DNA of 38,422 nt from Ichthyophonus hoferi (GCA_002751075.1 NAOQ01000042.1:187883-226304); one strand, 5' to 3'; positions 1-24,513 are shown, counted from the first letter of the stretch. Program-made: numbers and translations. Notes: a model not told the origin generated them from the sequence alone.

Positions 1-563
1 TTGCAGGGTACATAAGAGGGTTTTTTCTTGCAACAATAGTACTTATCACAAGGATAACTGGTATGAGGGGTATCAGGTTTGCAGCGGTCTTTCTTGTATC
101 CCCACTTGCAATCAACTTCTTTTTTACAGGGTGAATATACGGATTTTTCTTTACAGCAATAATCTTTATTGCAAGGGTAAGATGTGTGGTCAATATCAGG
201 TTTGCAGCGGTCTTTCTTGTATCCCCACTTGCAATCAACTTCTTCCTTGCAGGGTGAGTATACGGATTTTTCTTTACAGCAATATTCTTTGTTACAAGGA
301 TAATCGGTGTGGTCATTATCAGGCTTGCAGCGATCGTTTTTATATCCATTCTTGCATTTAACTTCGTCTTTGCAGGGCATGAAGTCAGACTTTGGCTTGC
401 AGCAATATTCGTAAGAACAATATTCACTGGAGCCCTCCTCATTCTTACAGCGGCTGTGTTTGTAGCCCCAATCACAATCATATTTGTCGCTACAATCCAC
501 GAAAGAATCCGCTGCCACAACGGATGCCGCAAGGGCACAAACAGCCAATAAAACTTTTAACAT
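1..563 (-). CDS. Secreted cysteine-rich repeat protein, paralogue 1 (3' end outside window)
   Basis: The reading frame starts at the ATG at 563-561 and stays open to the window edge (187 codons plus two bases), so the C-terminus is missing here. It opens with a signal peptide, MLKVLLAVCALAASVVA, probably cleaved before ADSF. Four modules and the start of a fifth follow, each with the spacing C-x5-C-x8-C-x9/10-C-x4-C-C. Module 1 is the most divergent (CSDKYDCDWGYKHSRC); modules 2-4 share NGYKNDRC or WGYKKDRC and end in a YCCK motif. The linkers are short (KEKSVYSP). Six cysteines per module suggest three disulfides each and an extracellular or cell-wall product. It lies in tandem with the complete paralogue at 1908-2930. 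A TATA-like box sits about 55 bp upstream of the ATG. I do not recognise the family. No intron is visible. Confidence 0.88.
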   Translation of the reverse strand, partial: MLKVLLAVCALAASVVAADSFVDCSDKYDCDWGYKHSRCKNEEGSSEYCSYEYCCKPKSDFMPCKDEVKCKNGYKNDRCKPDNDHTDYPCNKEYCCKEKSVYSPCKEEVDCKWGYKKDRCKPDIDHTSYPCNKDYCCKEKSVYSPCKKEVDCKWGYKKDRCKPDTPHTSYPCDKYYCCKKKPSYVPC

Positions 564-617
564 CTTCAAAATCCAACAATACCTGTGTGAGCTCCTTGAT
601 TACTTACTTTGTTTCTG

Positions 618-623
618 TTTATA
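618..623 (-). promoter_or_regulatory. TATA-like box of cysteine-rich gene 1
   Basis: TATAAA on the minus strand about 55 bp upstream of the ATG at 563, a plausible distance for a core promoter with a short 5' leader. Assigned from sequence and position only; in an AT-rich genome such a hexamer is weak evidence. Confidence 0.35.
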
Positions 624-859
624 TTTCTTTTGTACGTTGCATCCATCTATGGTTAAATTCTTTAAAAATATGCCAAACCCATATATGGAAGGTAAAGTAA
701 ATAATAGCTACTTAAATGTTTTGATTAACAACTTATGATTGGTTCATTTTATACCGATGGCCAGATTGGAATTTGATATGTGAACACAATTCCTGTATGC
801 ATGACCAAGGACTAATGCCAGAGTTGCAGGTAAACTAATAATAATAGTGGGACAGATCG

Positions 860-963
860 CGACATACCCAAGCAATATAGCAGATGACCATTCGTACAGC
901 TTGTGACTAGACGACATACCCAAACAATATAACAGATGACTATCCGCGTACAACTTGCGACTA
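860..963. repeat. Two direct repeats of 52 bp
   Basis: Copies at 860-911 and 912-963 both begin CGACATACCCAA, continue CAATATAxCAGATGAC and end in a CTTGxGACTAG block. They are adjacent and head to tail, so this is a local tandem duplication. They run straight into the 145 bp repeats that follow. Confidence 0.7.
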
Positions 964-1250
964 GGCTATGGTTTAATAAACCCGATCTCCTCTCGGACCA
1001 TCTATAGCCAAATTCCTCTATTTAGTGACTGAGTGTGACCATTGTTTGTTGCACTAGTAATAATAATTAACCTTCTATTACTTCCAAAATTAGTACAACT
1101 CTCGACTAGTTTATGGTTTAGTAACTTCGATTTCCTCTCGGAACATCTATAACCGTATTCATCTAATTAGTGACTGAGTGATAATTGTTTGTTGCACCAG
1201 TAATAATAACTAAGTTTTAATCGCTTCTAAAATTAGGTAGATTGGGCATG
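959..1250. repeat. Two direct repeats of about 145 bp
   Basis: Copies start at 959 and 1104. Shared blocks include GACTAGxxTATGGTTTA, TCCTCTCGGAxCATCTATA, TTAGTGACTGAGTG and TTGTTTGTTGCACxAGTAAT. Divergence is moderate, with substitutions and small indels, so the duplication is not recent. A shorter echo (GTGACTAGGTATATAAGATG) begins near 1267. No coding frame spans them. Confidence 0.7.
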
Positions 1251-1907
1251 TGTTTTGCGATCAAGTAATCTGCCATTAAATCGTGACTAGGTATATAAGA
1301 TGGTATGACATCACATAGTTACAGCGTACTGCTTCAAAATTACCGATTATCTTATCTTTCTTCTGGGTTGTCTATAGTTACTTCGTTTTTCTCTCCAATA
1401 TATACTCCTCTCCCCTGGGGTCAGACATACATATTCACGACAAATTACCTCAAAATAAAAAATGCCTGATACATAGTATTAAAACGCATATATTAAATCT
1501 TTTGTGTTTTTTTTTTTTTTTTTAATAACGAAGATAATCCCCTGGCTATGATATAAGTAAACATTAACATGCCACATAACACACGGAGTAATCAATATTT
1601 GATCAACTCCATATTACTTATAATATCAAACAATAATGAAACACATGTTTGACATATTCTTTTACTTGATCGTTTAGTTTCAGCATCTATGTATGCTTTA
1701 ATAGATAGAGTCGCCTCAGAACAACTACAAACAAGATTTATGATTATGCCCTAGTAAATGAATAAATGATGATGGTTCATTAATTAACACAAGAAACTCT
1801 TCAATGAAAGCGTACAATTTCAACAAAACGTAGAGGCACTCATATTTAAAGTCAGGAGGCAAAGTAGGCAGTTAATAGCCATTTAGTCCTACTCAATCAT
1901 TCATGAT

Positions 1908-2930
1908 TTATGATGAAATGATTACCACTTGTGGTTTCCCATAAGGTTTCCCATGAGGTCTCCCATAAGGTTTCCCATGAGGTCTCCCATAAGGTTTGCC
2001 GTGATACGGTTTGCCGTGATATGGTTTGCCGTAGTATGGTTTTTTCCCCTTGTATGGTTTTTTCCCCTTGTATGGTTTTCTCCCCTTGTATGGTTTCCAT
2101 CTTCTCTTGCAGCAATATCTTTTATTGCAAGGGTAATCAGTATCGTCGTCATCGGGCTTGCAGCGATACTTCTTATACCCATTCCAGCATTTTACTTCCT
2201 TCTTACATTTTGAAAATGAAGATTCTCTTCGCTTGCAGCAATATTTTTTAGTGCAGGGGTAATCAGTGTTATCGTCATCGGGCTTGCAGCGATCATTCTT
2301 GTATCCGTTCTTGCAATCAACCTCCTTCTTACATGGTGAAAAGGACGATGACGATTTTTCCTTGCAGCAATAGTCTTTAGTGCATGGATAATCGGTATAG
2401 TCGTCATCAGGCTTGCAACGATCATTCTTATATCCATTCGAGCATTTAACTTCATCTTTACATGGTGAAAAAACCGATTTTTCCTTACAGCAATATTTTT
2501 TAGTGCATGGATAATCGGTATAGTCGTCATCAGGCTTGCAACGATCATTCTTATATCCATTCGAGCATTTAACTTCATCTTCACATGGTGAAAATGACGA
2601 TGACGATTTTTCCTTGCAACAGTAGTCTTTATTGCATGGATAATCGGTGTTGTCGTTATCAGGCTTACAGCGATCATTCTTATATCCATTCGAGCATTTC
2701 ACCTCCTTCTTACATGGTGAAAATGACGATGACGATGACGACTTTTCCTTGCAACAGTAGTCCTTATTGCATGGGCAATCGCTACCGTATCCAGGCTTGC
2801 AGCGATCATTCTTGTAGCCGTTCTTGCAATCAACCTCATCTTTACAATACTCGAATGAAGGTTTAGACCAGGCCGACGCCAATGCAATAAGCGTGGCTAG
2901 GCATAACACCAGCAAAGAAAATTTTAGCAT
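1908..2930 (-). CDS. Secreted cysteine-rich six-module protein with Lys-Pro-Tyr tail
   Basis: A single uninterrupted frame of 340 residues, ATG at 2930-2928 and TAA at 1910-1908. Residues 1-20 are a signal peptide (MLKFSLLVLCLATLIALASA). Residues 29 to about 270 hold six modules of the form C-x5-C-x8-C-x10-C-x4-C-C; a typical one reads CKDEVKCSNGYKNDRC, then a KPDDDYTDYPC stretch and a YCC end. Module 1 is a residue shorter in its third gap and carries one extra cysteine (SDCPC). Linkers are Ser-rich (KEKSSSSFSP). Residues 279-340 are cysteine-free and built of KPYKG(R/K), KPYHG and KPYGRPHG units: nine KPY motifs, ten tyrosines. The architecture suggests an extracellular, disulfide-hardened protein whose tail could be cross-linked through tyrosine or bind anionic surfaces; this role is inferred. 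Paralogue of the partial gene at 1-563. The family is not recognised. Confidence 0.9.
   Translation of the reverse strand: MLKFSLLVLCLATLIALASAWSKPSFEYCKDEVDCKNGYKNDRCKPGYGSDCPCNKDYCCKEKSSSSSSFSPCKKEVKCSNGYKNDRCKPDNDNTDYPCNKDYCCKEKSSSSFSPCEDEVKCSNGYKNDRCKPDDDYTDYPCTKKYCCKEKSVFSPCKDEVKCSNGYKNDRCKPDDDYTDYPCTKDYCCKEKSSSSFSPCKKEVDCKNGYKNDRCKPDDDNTDYPCTKKYCCKRRESSFSKCKKEVKCWNGYKKYRCKPDDDDTDYPCNKRYCCKRRWKPYKGRKPYKGKKPYKGKKPYYGKPYHGKPYHGKPYGRPHGKPYGRPHGKPYGKPQVVIISS
2378..2581. repeat. Intragenic DNA repeat: identical 81 bp blocks in modules 3 and 4
   Basis: Positions 2378-2458 and 2501-2581 are identical over 81 bp with a 123 bp period, while the other modules of the same gene differ at many silent and replacement sites. 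This marks very recent duplication or gene conversion of a single module. Confidence 0.85.
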
Positions 2931-2998
2931 TTCTTAATTACAGATTCCAATCCTCAAAGCATAAGCGACTGTTAACCAGTCCTACTATGTGGCTGTAC

Positions 2999-3006
2999 TT
3001 AAATAG
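2999..3006 (-). promoter_or_regulatory. TATA-like box of cysteine-rich gene 2
   Basis: TATTTAAG on the minus strand, about 70 bp upstream of the ATG at 2930. The TGACGTCA palindrome lies 14 bp further upstream, giving a compact promoter-like arrangement. Confidence 0.35.
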
Positions 3007-3019
3007 TTTGCTGGCCCTT

Positions 3020-3027
3020 TGACGTCA
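3020..3027. promoter_or_regulatory. CRE-type palindrome TGACGTCA
   Basis: A perfect 8 bp CRE (the site recognised by CREB/ATF-type bZIP factors) about 90 bp upstream of the start of the complete cysteine-rich gene, next to its TATA-like box. A second perfect copy is at 4738-4745. Binding is inferred from the consensus only. Confidence 0.4.
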
Positions 3028-3267
3028 ATGATTTCCATAAAGATATAACCCAAATCTAGACTGTAAGCAGATCGCACTTGTGCGATAGCGGTCATTGATT
3101 AGTGATGCCAATTTTGCAATTTATGCATTATTCGGCAAAGCCAATAATCTAACATGTTATGATTATATGTATACATAGATACAACACACTTAAATAGCTT
3201 ATTCCTTTTTGCATAGAGCATTGTGAGTAAGTTAGAATAGGGGTTATATGCTAGCTTGGTGAGTAGG

Positions 3268-4632
3268 CTTGAAAGAAGTTATTGAATTTTACACAATAAC
3301 TTATTTGAATCCATCATTTTAAACTCCTAACTACTATACCAGCTCAATCCCCACCTCCTCTGATCAAGTATATATAGAGCGGAGGTATACGACGACAAGT
3401 GCTCTATAGTTTAATGTACCATATAAATATTTTAATTGAAAATGCCATTAAAAAATATTTGAAAACCCTTTTTTCTTTTTGATTTTCACGTTTAGTACCA
3501 AAAATCAATATTAAGAAAAGGTATGCGAACTAATGATTATTCAATTGCCAAAAAAATAAAAAAGAGTAACGAGTCATTTTCTTCATGCGAAGATGACTAT
3601 AGTGAAAAAAAGTTCCCACACACATTTAGGTTTGAAAGAAATTATTGAATTTTATCAATAACTTATTTGGATCTATCCTTTTAAACTCCTAACTACTACA
3701 TCAGTTCAATCCCCACCTCCTCTGATCAAGTATATATAGAGCGGAGGTATACTACAATAAGTGCTCTATAGTCAGTGTACCATATAAATATTTTAATAGA
3801 AAATGCTATGAACAATTATTTGAAAATCAGTTTTTCTTTTTGATTTTCACATCTAGTACAAAAAATCAATATTAAGAAAAAAGTATACGAAACTAATGAT
3901 TATTTAATTGACAAAAATAAATAAATAAAATTGTGAGTCATTCTTCCTGCTAAGATTACTCAAGGGAAACAAATTCTCACACACATTTTATTAATTAATT
4001 TTAATCGGTCTATATTTTAGATAATATTCACCGAATACTCTATATCTATACCAAATCAATTAATTATTAGTAATTGATGCAACTAGTTGTATTTTATTTA
4101 TAAATACTTGATAGAAATAAATCTTTAAACACTCGAGATAGGTGTTCGGTTCACGCCACTTACAAATCTACAAAATCTTAATTTTTATTCCTTAAGCTTT
4201 TAAAGCACACGATCTAGCTAGAAGAATTTTAAAAATACGCTGGAGTCAAGTGTACTATACAAACATTTTATTAAAAATGCTATTAGCAGCTATTTTAAAA
4301 AAAAAATTTTATTATTATTTTATTTTTACATTCACTATAAAAATCAGCATTAAGAAGAAGTACAAAAGTTAAAGATTATTCAAATTACAAAACAGAATTA
4401 AAGTAATGAGTCATTCTTCATGCTCCATGAAGATTTCTATGGTACCAAAAAAGTTCCAACACACATTTTAATTGATTATAGTCATAGTTAGTCCATATTT
4501 TCGATAATATTCACCGCGTACTCCATACCAAATCAAATCATTACTAGTAGCAGGTTCAGCTGGTTATATTCAATTTATAAATACTTGATAGAAATAAAAT
4601 TTCAAACATTCAAGATAGGTAAGTGTTCTGTT
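3268..4632. repeat. Degenerate tandem array of composite repeats
   Basis: Three blocks can be told apart. Block A (from 3268 and again from 3630, a 362 bp period) runs from GAAAGAAxTTATTGAATTTT through CCCACCTCCTCTGATCAAG and TATATAGAGCGGAGGTATAC. Block B (ACCATATAAATATTTTAAT up to CACACACATTT) occurs in both of these and again at about 4246-4470. Block C (ATAATATTCACCG up to ACTTGATAGAAATAAA and GATAGGT) occurs near 3991-4155 and 4470-4632. The order is A-B, A-B-C, B-C. Block A contains two short inverted repeats (AAGTTATTG/CAATAACTT in the first copy; ACCTCC/GGAGGT). No coding capacity or target-site duplication seen. It could be decayed MITE copies or duplicated promoter DNA. Confidence 0.65.
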
Positions 4633-4737
4633 CATACCATTAAGAAATCCACAGTATCGTAACATGTGACAATGCGATAGGCGTTTGTGTGGGAACAACG
4701 AGATTATTGGCTAAAAGGCACCATGTATTGTATAGTT

Positions 4738-4745
4738 TGACGTCA
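4738..4745. promoter_or_regulatory. Second CRE-type palindrome TGACGTCA
   Basis: A perfect TGACGTCA in the spacer, far from any start codon: 1.8 kb upstream of cysteine-rich gene 2 and 1.2 kb beyond the Sec23 stop. It may be chance or a distal element. Confidence 0.2.
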
Positions 4746-5759
4746 TTAAATGCAAACATAATAATTAACTATTTATTATGGTCAATGAGATGAAATCTCT
4801 AAGAGTATTAAATACTTCTCTCCCTACATTTTTTCTAATCTATAGTTCCAAGCCTAATTATAACCTTGCTTTATTTAAGCCTTAATAGAATGGAGAATGA
4901 TGCATAAAGAAAGAACAAGCATGTATATATGTATGTGGATTTGTGGATTGGTTAATATCTAAAATTCTTACACACAGTAAGGTTGCTCCTTCCGTATTGG
5001 AGATGTACACAAACTGGTCTTTTATTGTGCAACTGTCACCTGTCTGCCAGTAATCATCAACGCCACTAGGACGGTACTGTTAGTGTGCTTATATTCCATT
5101 GAACATTTGTTCGTAGGAGGGCTAAAATCGTGCTTTGCTGCGTTTCCTCATATCGTTAAGGCCTAGATTTGCATATAGGTAAATAATAATTTTAATAATT
5201 TATTGCACTTAGGTGATCCAATGTAAAACAAAAGTTACATACCAAAGTAATCCCAAATTACCGCAAGCCAATATTTATTTATCTTAATCAATTGGTCGAG
5301 AATAGCTATATACCCAATATGGGTGAAAAGAAGTTACAGTCTAAATTAAGTAACTAAAAACTAAACTTCATAGGCCTGGTTTAATTAATTAATTTAGTTT
5401 GCGTATCAAATAGTTTATACACAGTATGCCATATTTAGAAAGTCCAAACGGGTTCTTGGGATAGAATCGCCCACTTGTACATTTGCAGTTATACTGAGTA
5501 AGATTCTTTTACTTTTACTTACTTCTCTGTTTGTAGGCGCAACTGCCTTGCACAATGGGCGAGATAATAACTATAACATAATAAGATAATAACTACATAG
5601 GCTGAAATCGACAGAATCAACACTCAATTATTAATAAAATCAAATCAATTTAAAGAAGATATACCACTACTATACCACCAAAAACAGAATAACAAAACAA
5701 AAACCTCCCAATGCAAGAACTTGAAGAGAATTACAAGGTTCTCAAGACATATTTTACAT

Positions 5760-5765
5760 TTTATT
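5760..5765 (-). terminator. Candidate poly(A) signal of the Sec23 gene
   Basis: AATAAA on the minus strand about 175 bases after the Sec23 stop codon. Plausible by position; AT-richness makes the hexamer weak evidence. Confidence 0.3.
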
Positions 5766-5939
5766 TTCTTCATTTATCAATTGAATATACTATGTCTTGT
5801 GACGATTGGGTATCGCCCCAAACCTGTGCAGGGAAGTGGCCTATGCTTGTAGGTTTTCTCTAAATATAGTACACATAATTTAGGGTTAACGGGATAGTGA
5901 GAGATAAAGAATACTATCGTATGAACTACCCTTTGGGAT

Positions 5940-20446
<14,507 letters not shown>

Positions 20447-21139
20447 AATAATAATATAACAAAAACAAACAAAAAGGAAGTCTCAAGGTTCAATAATTAT
20501 TGACGTTTTGTAAGTAGCAATGCATACTTTTAAAAAGTTCCATCTATCTTGCTGATAAGCCAATGGAAGATTTGTTTCAGTTGGTTAATAAGATTTTTCC
20601 TTCTATTTATAGCAGGTACCATAATATTCATAATAATCACTTCGGCCAAAGTGTAATATATTACTATAGTTTACAGCCTTTTAAATGAATGCTTAAAAAT
20701 TATTTTACTTAAAATATTTTATACAATAAGAATTTTTAGACGTAGGTTGGTTTATAATTATATTCATATCTTTCTTATATCCCTAACAACAAGAACGAAT
20801 ATTAGAATGAAGGGCAAATTTCATTAGCTTAGTGTTTTATCTTTGCAATCGATCCTAACCTAGTGATAATCAGCTTCTAAGTGATATTCTATTGGCCAGA
20901 CTAGGATTAATCCATCGGCTCATCTAAAATGTTCACAGATTGATTGTATTAATTAAAATTAGTATGGCAATATTTAGTGAGACGGAATTGGTTAGATTAA
21001 TTACGTCAGTATTACGAAATTATTTATCAACAGTGCCAATGCACCAGCAGTTAATTACTAACTAAAGTCAATAAATACCGATCAATAATAATATCATTAA
21101 TTGAACAACTATCTCGGATTATAAATGAAGTTGTCTTAA

Positions 21140-21520
21140 AAATTTGAAATTCATAAGGTATATATTATATCGTATCCCAGACTCTCATCAGCACTGCCAC
21201 CTCTGCAACATCAGAGTGGTGCATTTCCTGAAACGCCAACAATGTATAATCCACCTGAGGCAGTTCAAATTTTGAAGCATACAGTCAAATTAGAAGCACC
21301 ACCCAAAGTAGGTTTTCTGTGGCATTTTCATACACCCACGTGATATTTTTTTTAGTTATGCATTTCACATTCGTATCTTGGGTCACTGGCTATCCCGACA
21401 AGAGTGGGAACATTATTAATCTCATGGTCAATATTCTGTAAGATCTTATTACCTCTTTTACGTCTCCTCAGGGCTAATTATACTATTCCATTGCCGTCCT
21501 TCTTCAGCTGGTATTCAAGG
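21140..21520 (+). other. Exon-like islands of an unassigned plus-strand gene or gene remnant
   Basis: GC is clearly raised and splice-like signals flank three segments. The first (to 21307, then GTAGGT) encodes MYNPPEAVQILKHTVKLEAP in its open frame. The second follows a run of T ending in TAG (about 21355) and can read MHFTFVSWVTGYPDKSGN before GTAAGA. The third starts after CTCAG at 21471, reads ANYTIPLPSFFSWYS and ends before GTATGT. The second and third join in phase; the first joins them only through a weak alternative donor. The PSFFSWYS stretch recalls the start of a SWIRM domain (IPSFASWF in Rsc8/Swi3), but the expected continuation was not found downstream. A Ser/Thr-rich exon-like end at 23865-23954 could belong to it. 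No complete model can be built. Confidence 0.25.
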
Positions 21521-21687
21521 TATGTGCGGGGAAATACTGTATCCTTATCTTATTGTCAAGGATGTATAAGTTCATCAACCCTTTATTGGCTTACAGTATA
21601 TTGACAACAATTTTCATATCGCCTACATCTGCACATAGTGATATAGAAAAAGAAAAAAATTGTTGTTGGACATAATAAGTAGAAACT

Positions 21688-22090
21688 AGAGCGCTTCTGT
21701 GACCTATATTTGTTTAAAAGGAGAGGTAATACCGAATTAATGGGGTATTTTAACATATCTCCTGGTATACACAGTGCAGATATGCCAAGACATATTTTAT
21801 TATTAAAGTCAGCAGGACTTGTCTTAGACAGGATGCCTTAGCAATGAGTTATCTGGGCCCTGGACATATGATCTAAAATGGCTTATTATATAGTCGCAGA
21901 ACCTCTGCCATTGTCTGGTTCAATTTTGATGATTATTTTGGATTGGCATTAAACGCCAATAGATTGCACCAACTATATTGCCAAACTACACACGCAATAA
22001 TAATTGCCAATAAGATTAAATAATTATGGCTATATAAAGAAGTAGCTAAATTGATTATATATGCCTATTTAAACAGATTTCATAACTGAC
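21688..22090 (+). repeat. Dispersed repeat, copy 1
   Basis: About 400 bp shared with 27218-27622 in the same orientation. Common blocks are CTGTGACCTATATT, AATACCGAATTAA, AATGAGTTATCTG, TGGCTTATTATATAGTC, GGTTCAATTTTGA and GCTATATAAAGAA. The unit has CCAAT-type motifs followed by a TATA box (22031-22039) near its right end, so it resembles a promoter-bearing mobile unit. No coding frame is shared. Class unknown: a MITE-like element, or an old solo terminal repeat of an LTR-type element, are both possible. Ends are approximate and no target duplication is obvious. Confidence 0.7.
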
Positions 22091-24513
22091 AACAAGATAT
22101 AGGTTGAAATTGATTGAGTACAAGTGCTGTGCAACACAAGGTATGGAGAGGATACATAACTGTACTAATGCAGACTGGTTTATTTCGTATAAAGATTTCT
22201 GATGTCTGCTCAAAATTTCCAAAACCATATATCCATCCTATTGTTCCATGCGCATATTTTTTGTTCTGGTTTGCTATTTATATAAGCTCTTACCTTGTTT
22301 TGAATTTTAATACTTCCTGGTTATAGGACTCTGCCAAATCAAATGGTACCTTAACAAAATGTTGAATCAGCATTCCATCTTAAAATAGTCAAATTTTTTA
22401 TATTGCTTATTTCTTATCACCATTACTGCGACTTTGTATTTAGTCACCTTACTATGGTTACCATATTTAAAATAAAATTTAAAATCAGCCAAAGAATGAG
22501 GTTCTCAGATGGTCACTCCACTAAACACTCAATTGAGTTATTCTAATAGATGTGTATGTCACTCTATATGGTCTATTCCAATATCTACAACTAAGGGGAG
22601 CTCATGATGGCTTTCATGTTTTGGGAATATTTAGTATGTAGAAGTTGACAGACATAAGGAAAGGTAAAGCATAAAAAACAAGAATACAATATGGCCCTTC
22701 CTAAAAGCTTGCTAAAGGCTAATCCTCTGCAGTACATGGGTAATGAAGGACACCTAATGATAACTTTATTAGATAAACAACTGGTTTTTAAATATTATAA
22801 TATCTTATCCACATGATAAAATACACTTTATGACAAAATGCCAAATAATGTTAAGTATTATTCAACTTTACAAATTTCACTACATATAAAATCAAATAAT
22901 CTATTTATACAATAGAAATAAGCAACAAATTGGTTTCTAAAGAGTATATTTTAAGAAGATAGAATATCCATATAAGTACTAAGTACTAAAATACTAAAAT
23001 ACGAAAAAAAATATTTTACTGGGGTAATTTGAATAATCCTACTGATTTAGTTTAAAAATTAGGTATTTTCTTAAAGTATTATATATGCACATGACATAAT
23101 ATATACATACATGAATATACAAATATATGAGTATGTAGTTGGTGTGGATGGTGTTACAAAAAGAATTTGTGAACATGTACTAACGTTTAGATACATATGA
23201 AAATTACAAGAGCTATTTCATTTTCATATTTTAACAATATTTTCAGTATGATTTGAAATGGTTTCTGGTGTCATACTTACTCAAAAAATTGCTGAAGTAT
23301 TTAGTGCATATACTATTCAATTTCATAGAAATATATATGGGCAATATCATATGATTATTTTCGAACCCTCCCAAATTTAATTACCCGTAATTAGGCAATA
23401 ATTATCGATTTCAGCCTGTGTAATTACATCGCCTATGTTCAGAGTGGCAGCCTAATATTACAAGCAGAGAATTTAAGTTGTAAATTGTATATCTTTTATT
23501 GAATATCACTGCAGAATCAAAAGTCCCAAATCTGTCTTAAACAGAATTTTTTATAAATTTTAAATTGAGCATTTTATATATAGAACATTTCAGAGCCTAG
23601 GATAATTAATAAAACAATTATAACTATAGATATTTTGCCTATGTTGTATAGGTAGTTATATTTAACAATATTGGAAATAGGACTAGTATCTGTTGTAATG
23701 AATTTTATTAAGTAGTCGTCGTCAGGTAAAAGGTAAACTAAAGCTCTCGTTACCTGCTCTTGAATCTTTCTCTCATGTTCGATGGATATTGAAGCTTTTA
23801 ATTCTTACCCAGCGATTTATTGTGTATATAATCAACTGTATAGTTAATGGTATTATTATCGTAGGAAGAGGAAAAGTCAGGCTCAACTAGTTGGCCTTCT
23901 AGTAAAACATCTGAATTATCTACTTTAAATTCTTTGACTACTATGAAATGTTGACCACTAGGAACTGTGTTTCTTTATTAGTTGTTTTTGTTCCTTTTAT
24001 ACATTCCCGATTTTTGCTTAAGCTGACATAAGCAATAGCCTAAATGAACAATCATAAAAATTTCTTATTGGCTAATACAATTAATAAGAAATCACAGAGA
24101 CCCATTAGGATTACTAGGATTGTCTGATCTTATCTCGATGATCTTATTTAGATAGCTCGGTCTTGCATTATAAAGGAATAGGTGTTGAACGCTTTGGTTC
24201 CAAAAAAATAATAATAACATTTCATATGCCGCATTAACTCTTAAAATCATGAGTATTAGTTAAGTTACTTGACACATAACTAGCCCAACCTAGATGGTAT
24301 ATAATTGGTCGGCGAGAAAGCAGATAAAATCCGCTTTTTACAGTTTAATTATATTCATCAAGCTGTATGAAGCATTTAAAGAAGATATTATTGGTCCTCA
24401 TTAGTCCTAATATGTCGATGATGAGAAAGAAGAATGATGCTTAGGTGTGAGTTAAAACGGATTTTCTGAAGCTCCAAGTAATAAATAAGAAATATTTTGA
24501 TTTAATTTTCGCC

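Larger units (their letters stand above)
564..1907. other. Spacer between the two cysteine-rich genes
   Basis: No gene seen. It holds the promoter side of gene 1 and the 3' side of gene 2. Two sets of imperfect direct repeats (860-963 and 959-1250) and a T homopolymer near 1505-1523 are present. The short open frame at 744-953 (minus) has no recognisable composition or motif. Confidence 0.6.
2931..5939. other. Spacer between cysteine-rich gene 2 and the 3' end of the Sec23 gene
   Basis: No coding region found. It contains the promoter of the cysteine-rich gene, the repeat array at 3268-4632, a second CRE palindrome, and the Sec23 3' untranslated side. The rest (4633-5759) is AT-rich with no feature I can name. 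Confidence 0.6.
20447..24513. other. Spacer between the Sec23 and ARM-repeat gene starts (divergent)
   Basis: Both flanking genes start here and point outward. Near Sec23 there is an inverted CCAAT box (20560-20564). Exon-like islands at 21140-21520 and 23865-23954 are described separately, as is a dispersed repeat copy at 21688-22090. The open frame at 22114-22326 has no recognisable product. The remainder is AT-rich with nothing I can name. Confidence 0.55.

Noticed and set aside
744-953. Minus-strand open frame of 69 codons in the spacer.
   Set aside because: It overlaps the 52 bp direct repeats and has no protein-like features or conserved motif.
1897-2866. Several other open frames over the cysteine-rich gene on both strands.
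   Set aside because: They come from the repetitive coding DNA read in other frames and lack the signal peptide and cysteine spacing.
22114-22326. Open frame of 70 codons starting ATGAGTACAAGTGC-like after the dispersed repeat.
   Set aside because: On reading, the start is a non-ATG codon in AT-rich DNA, and there is no recognisable motif or GC rise.
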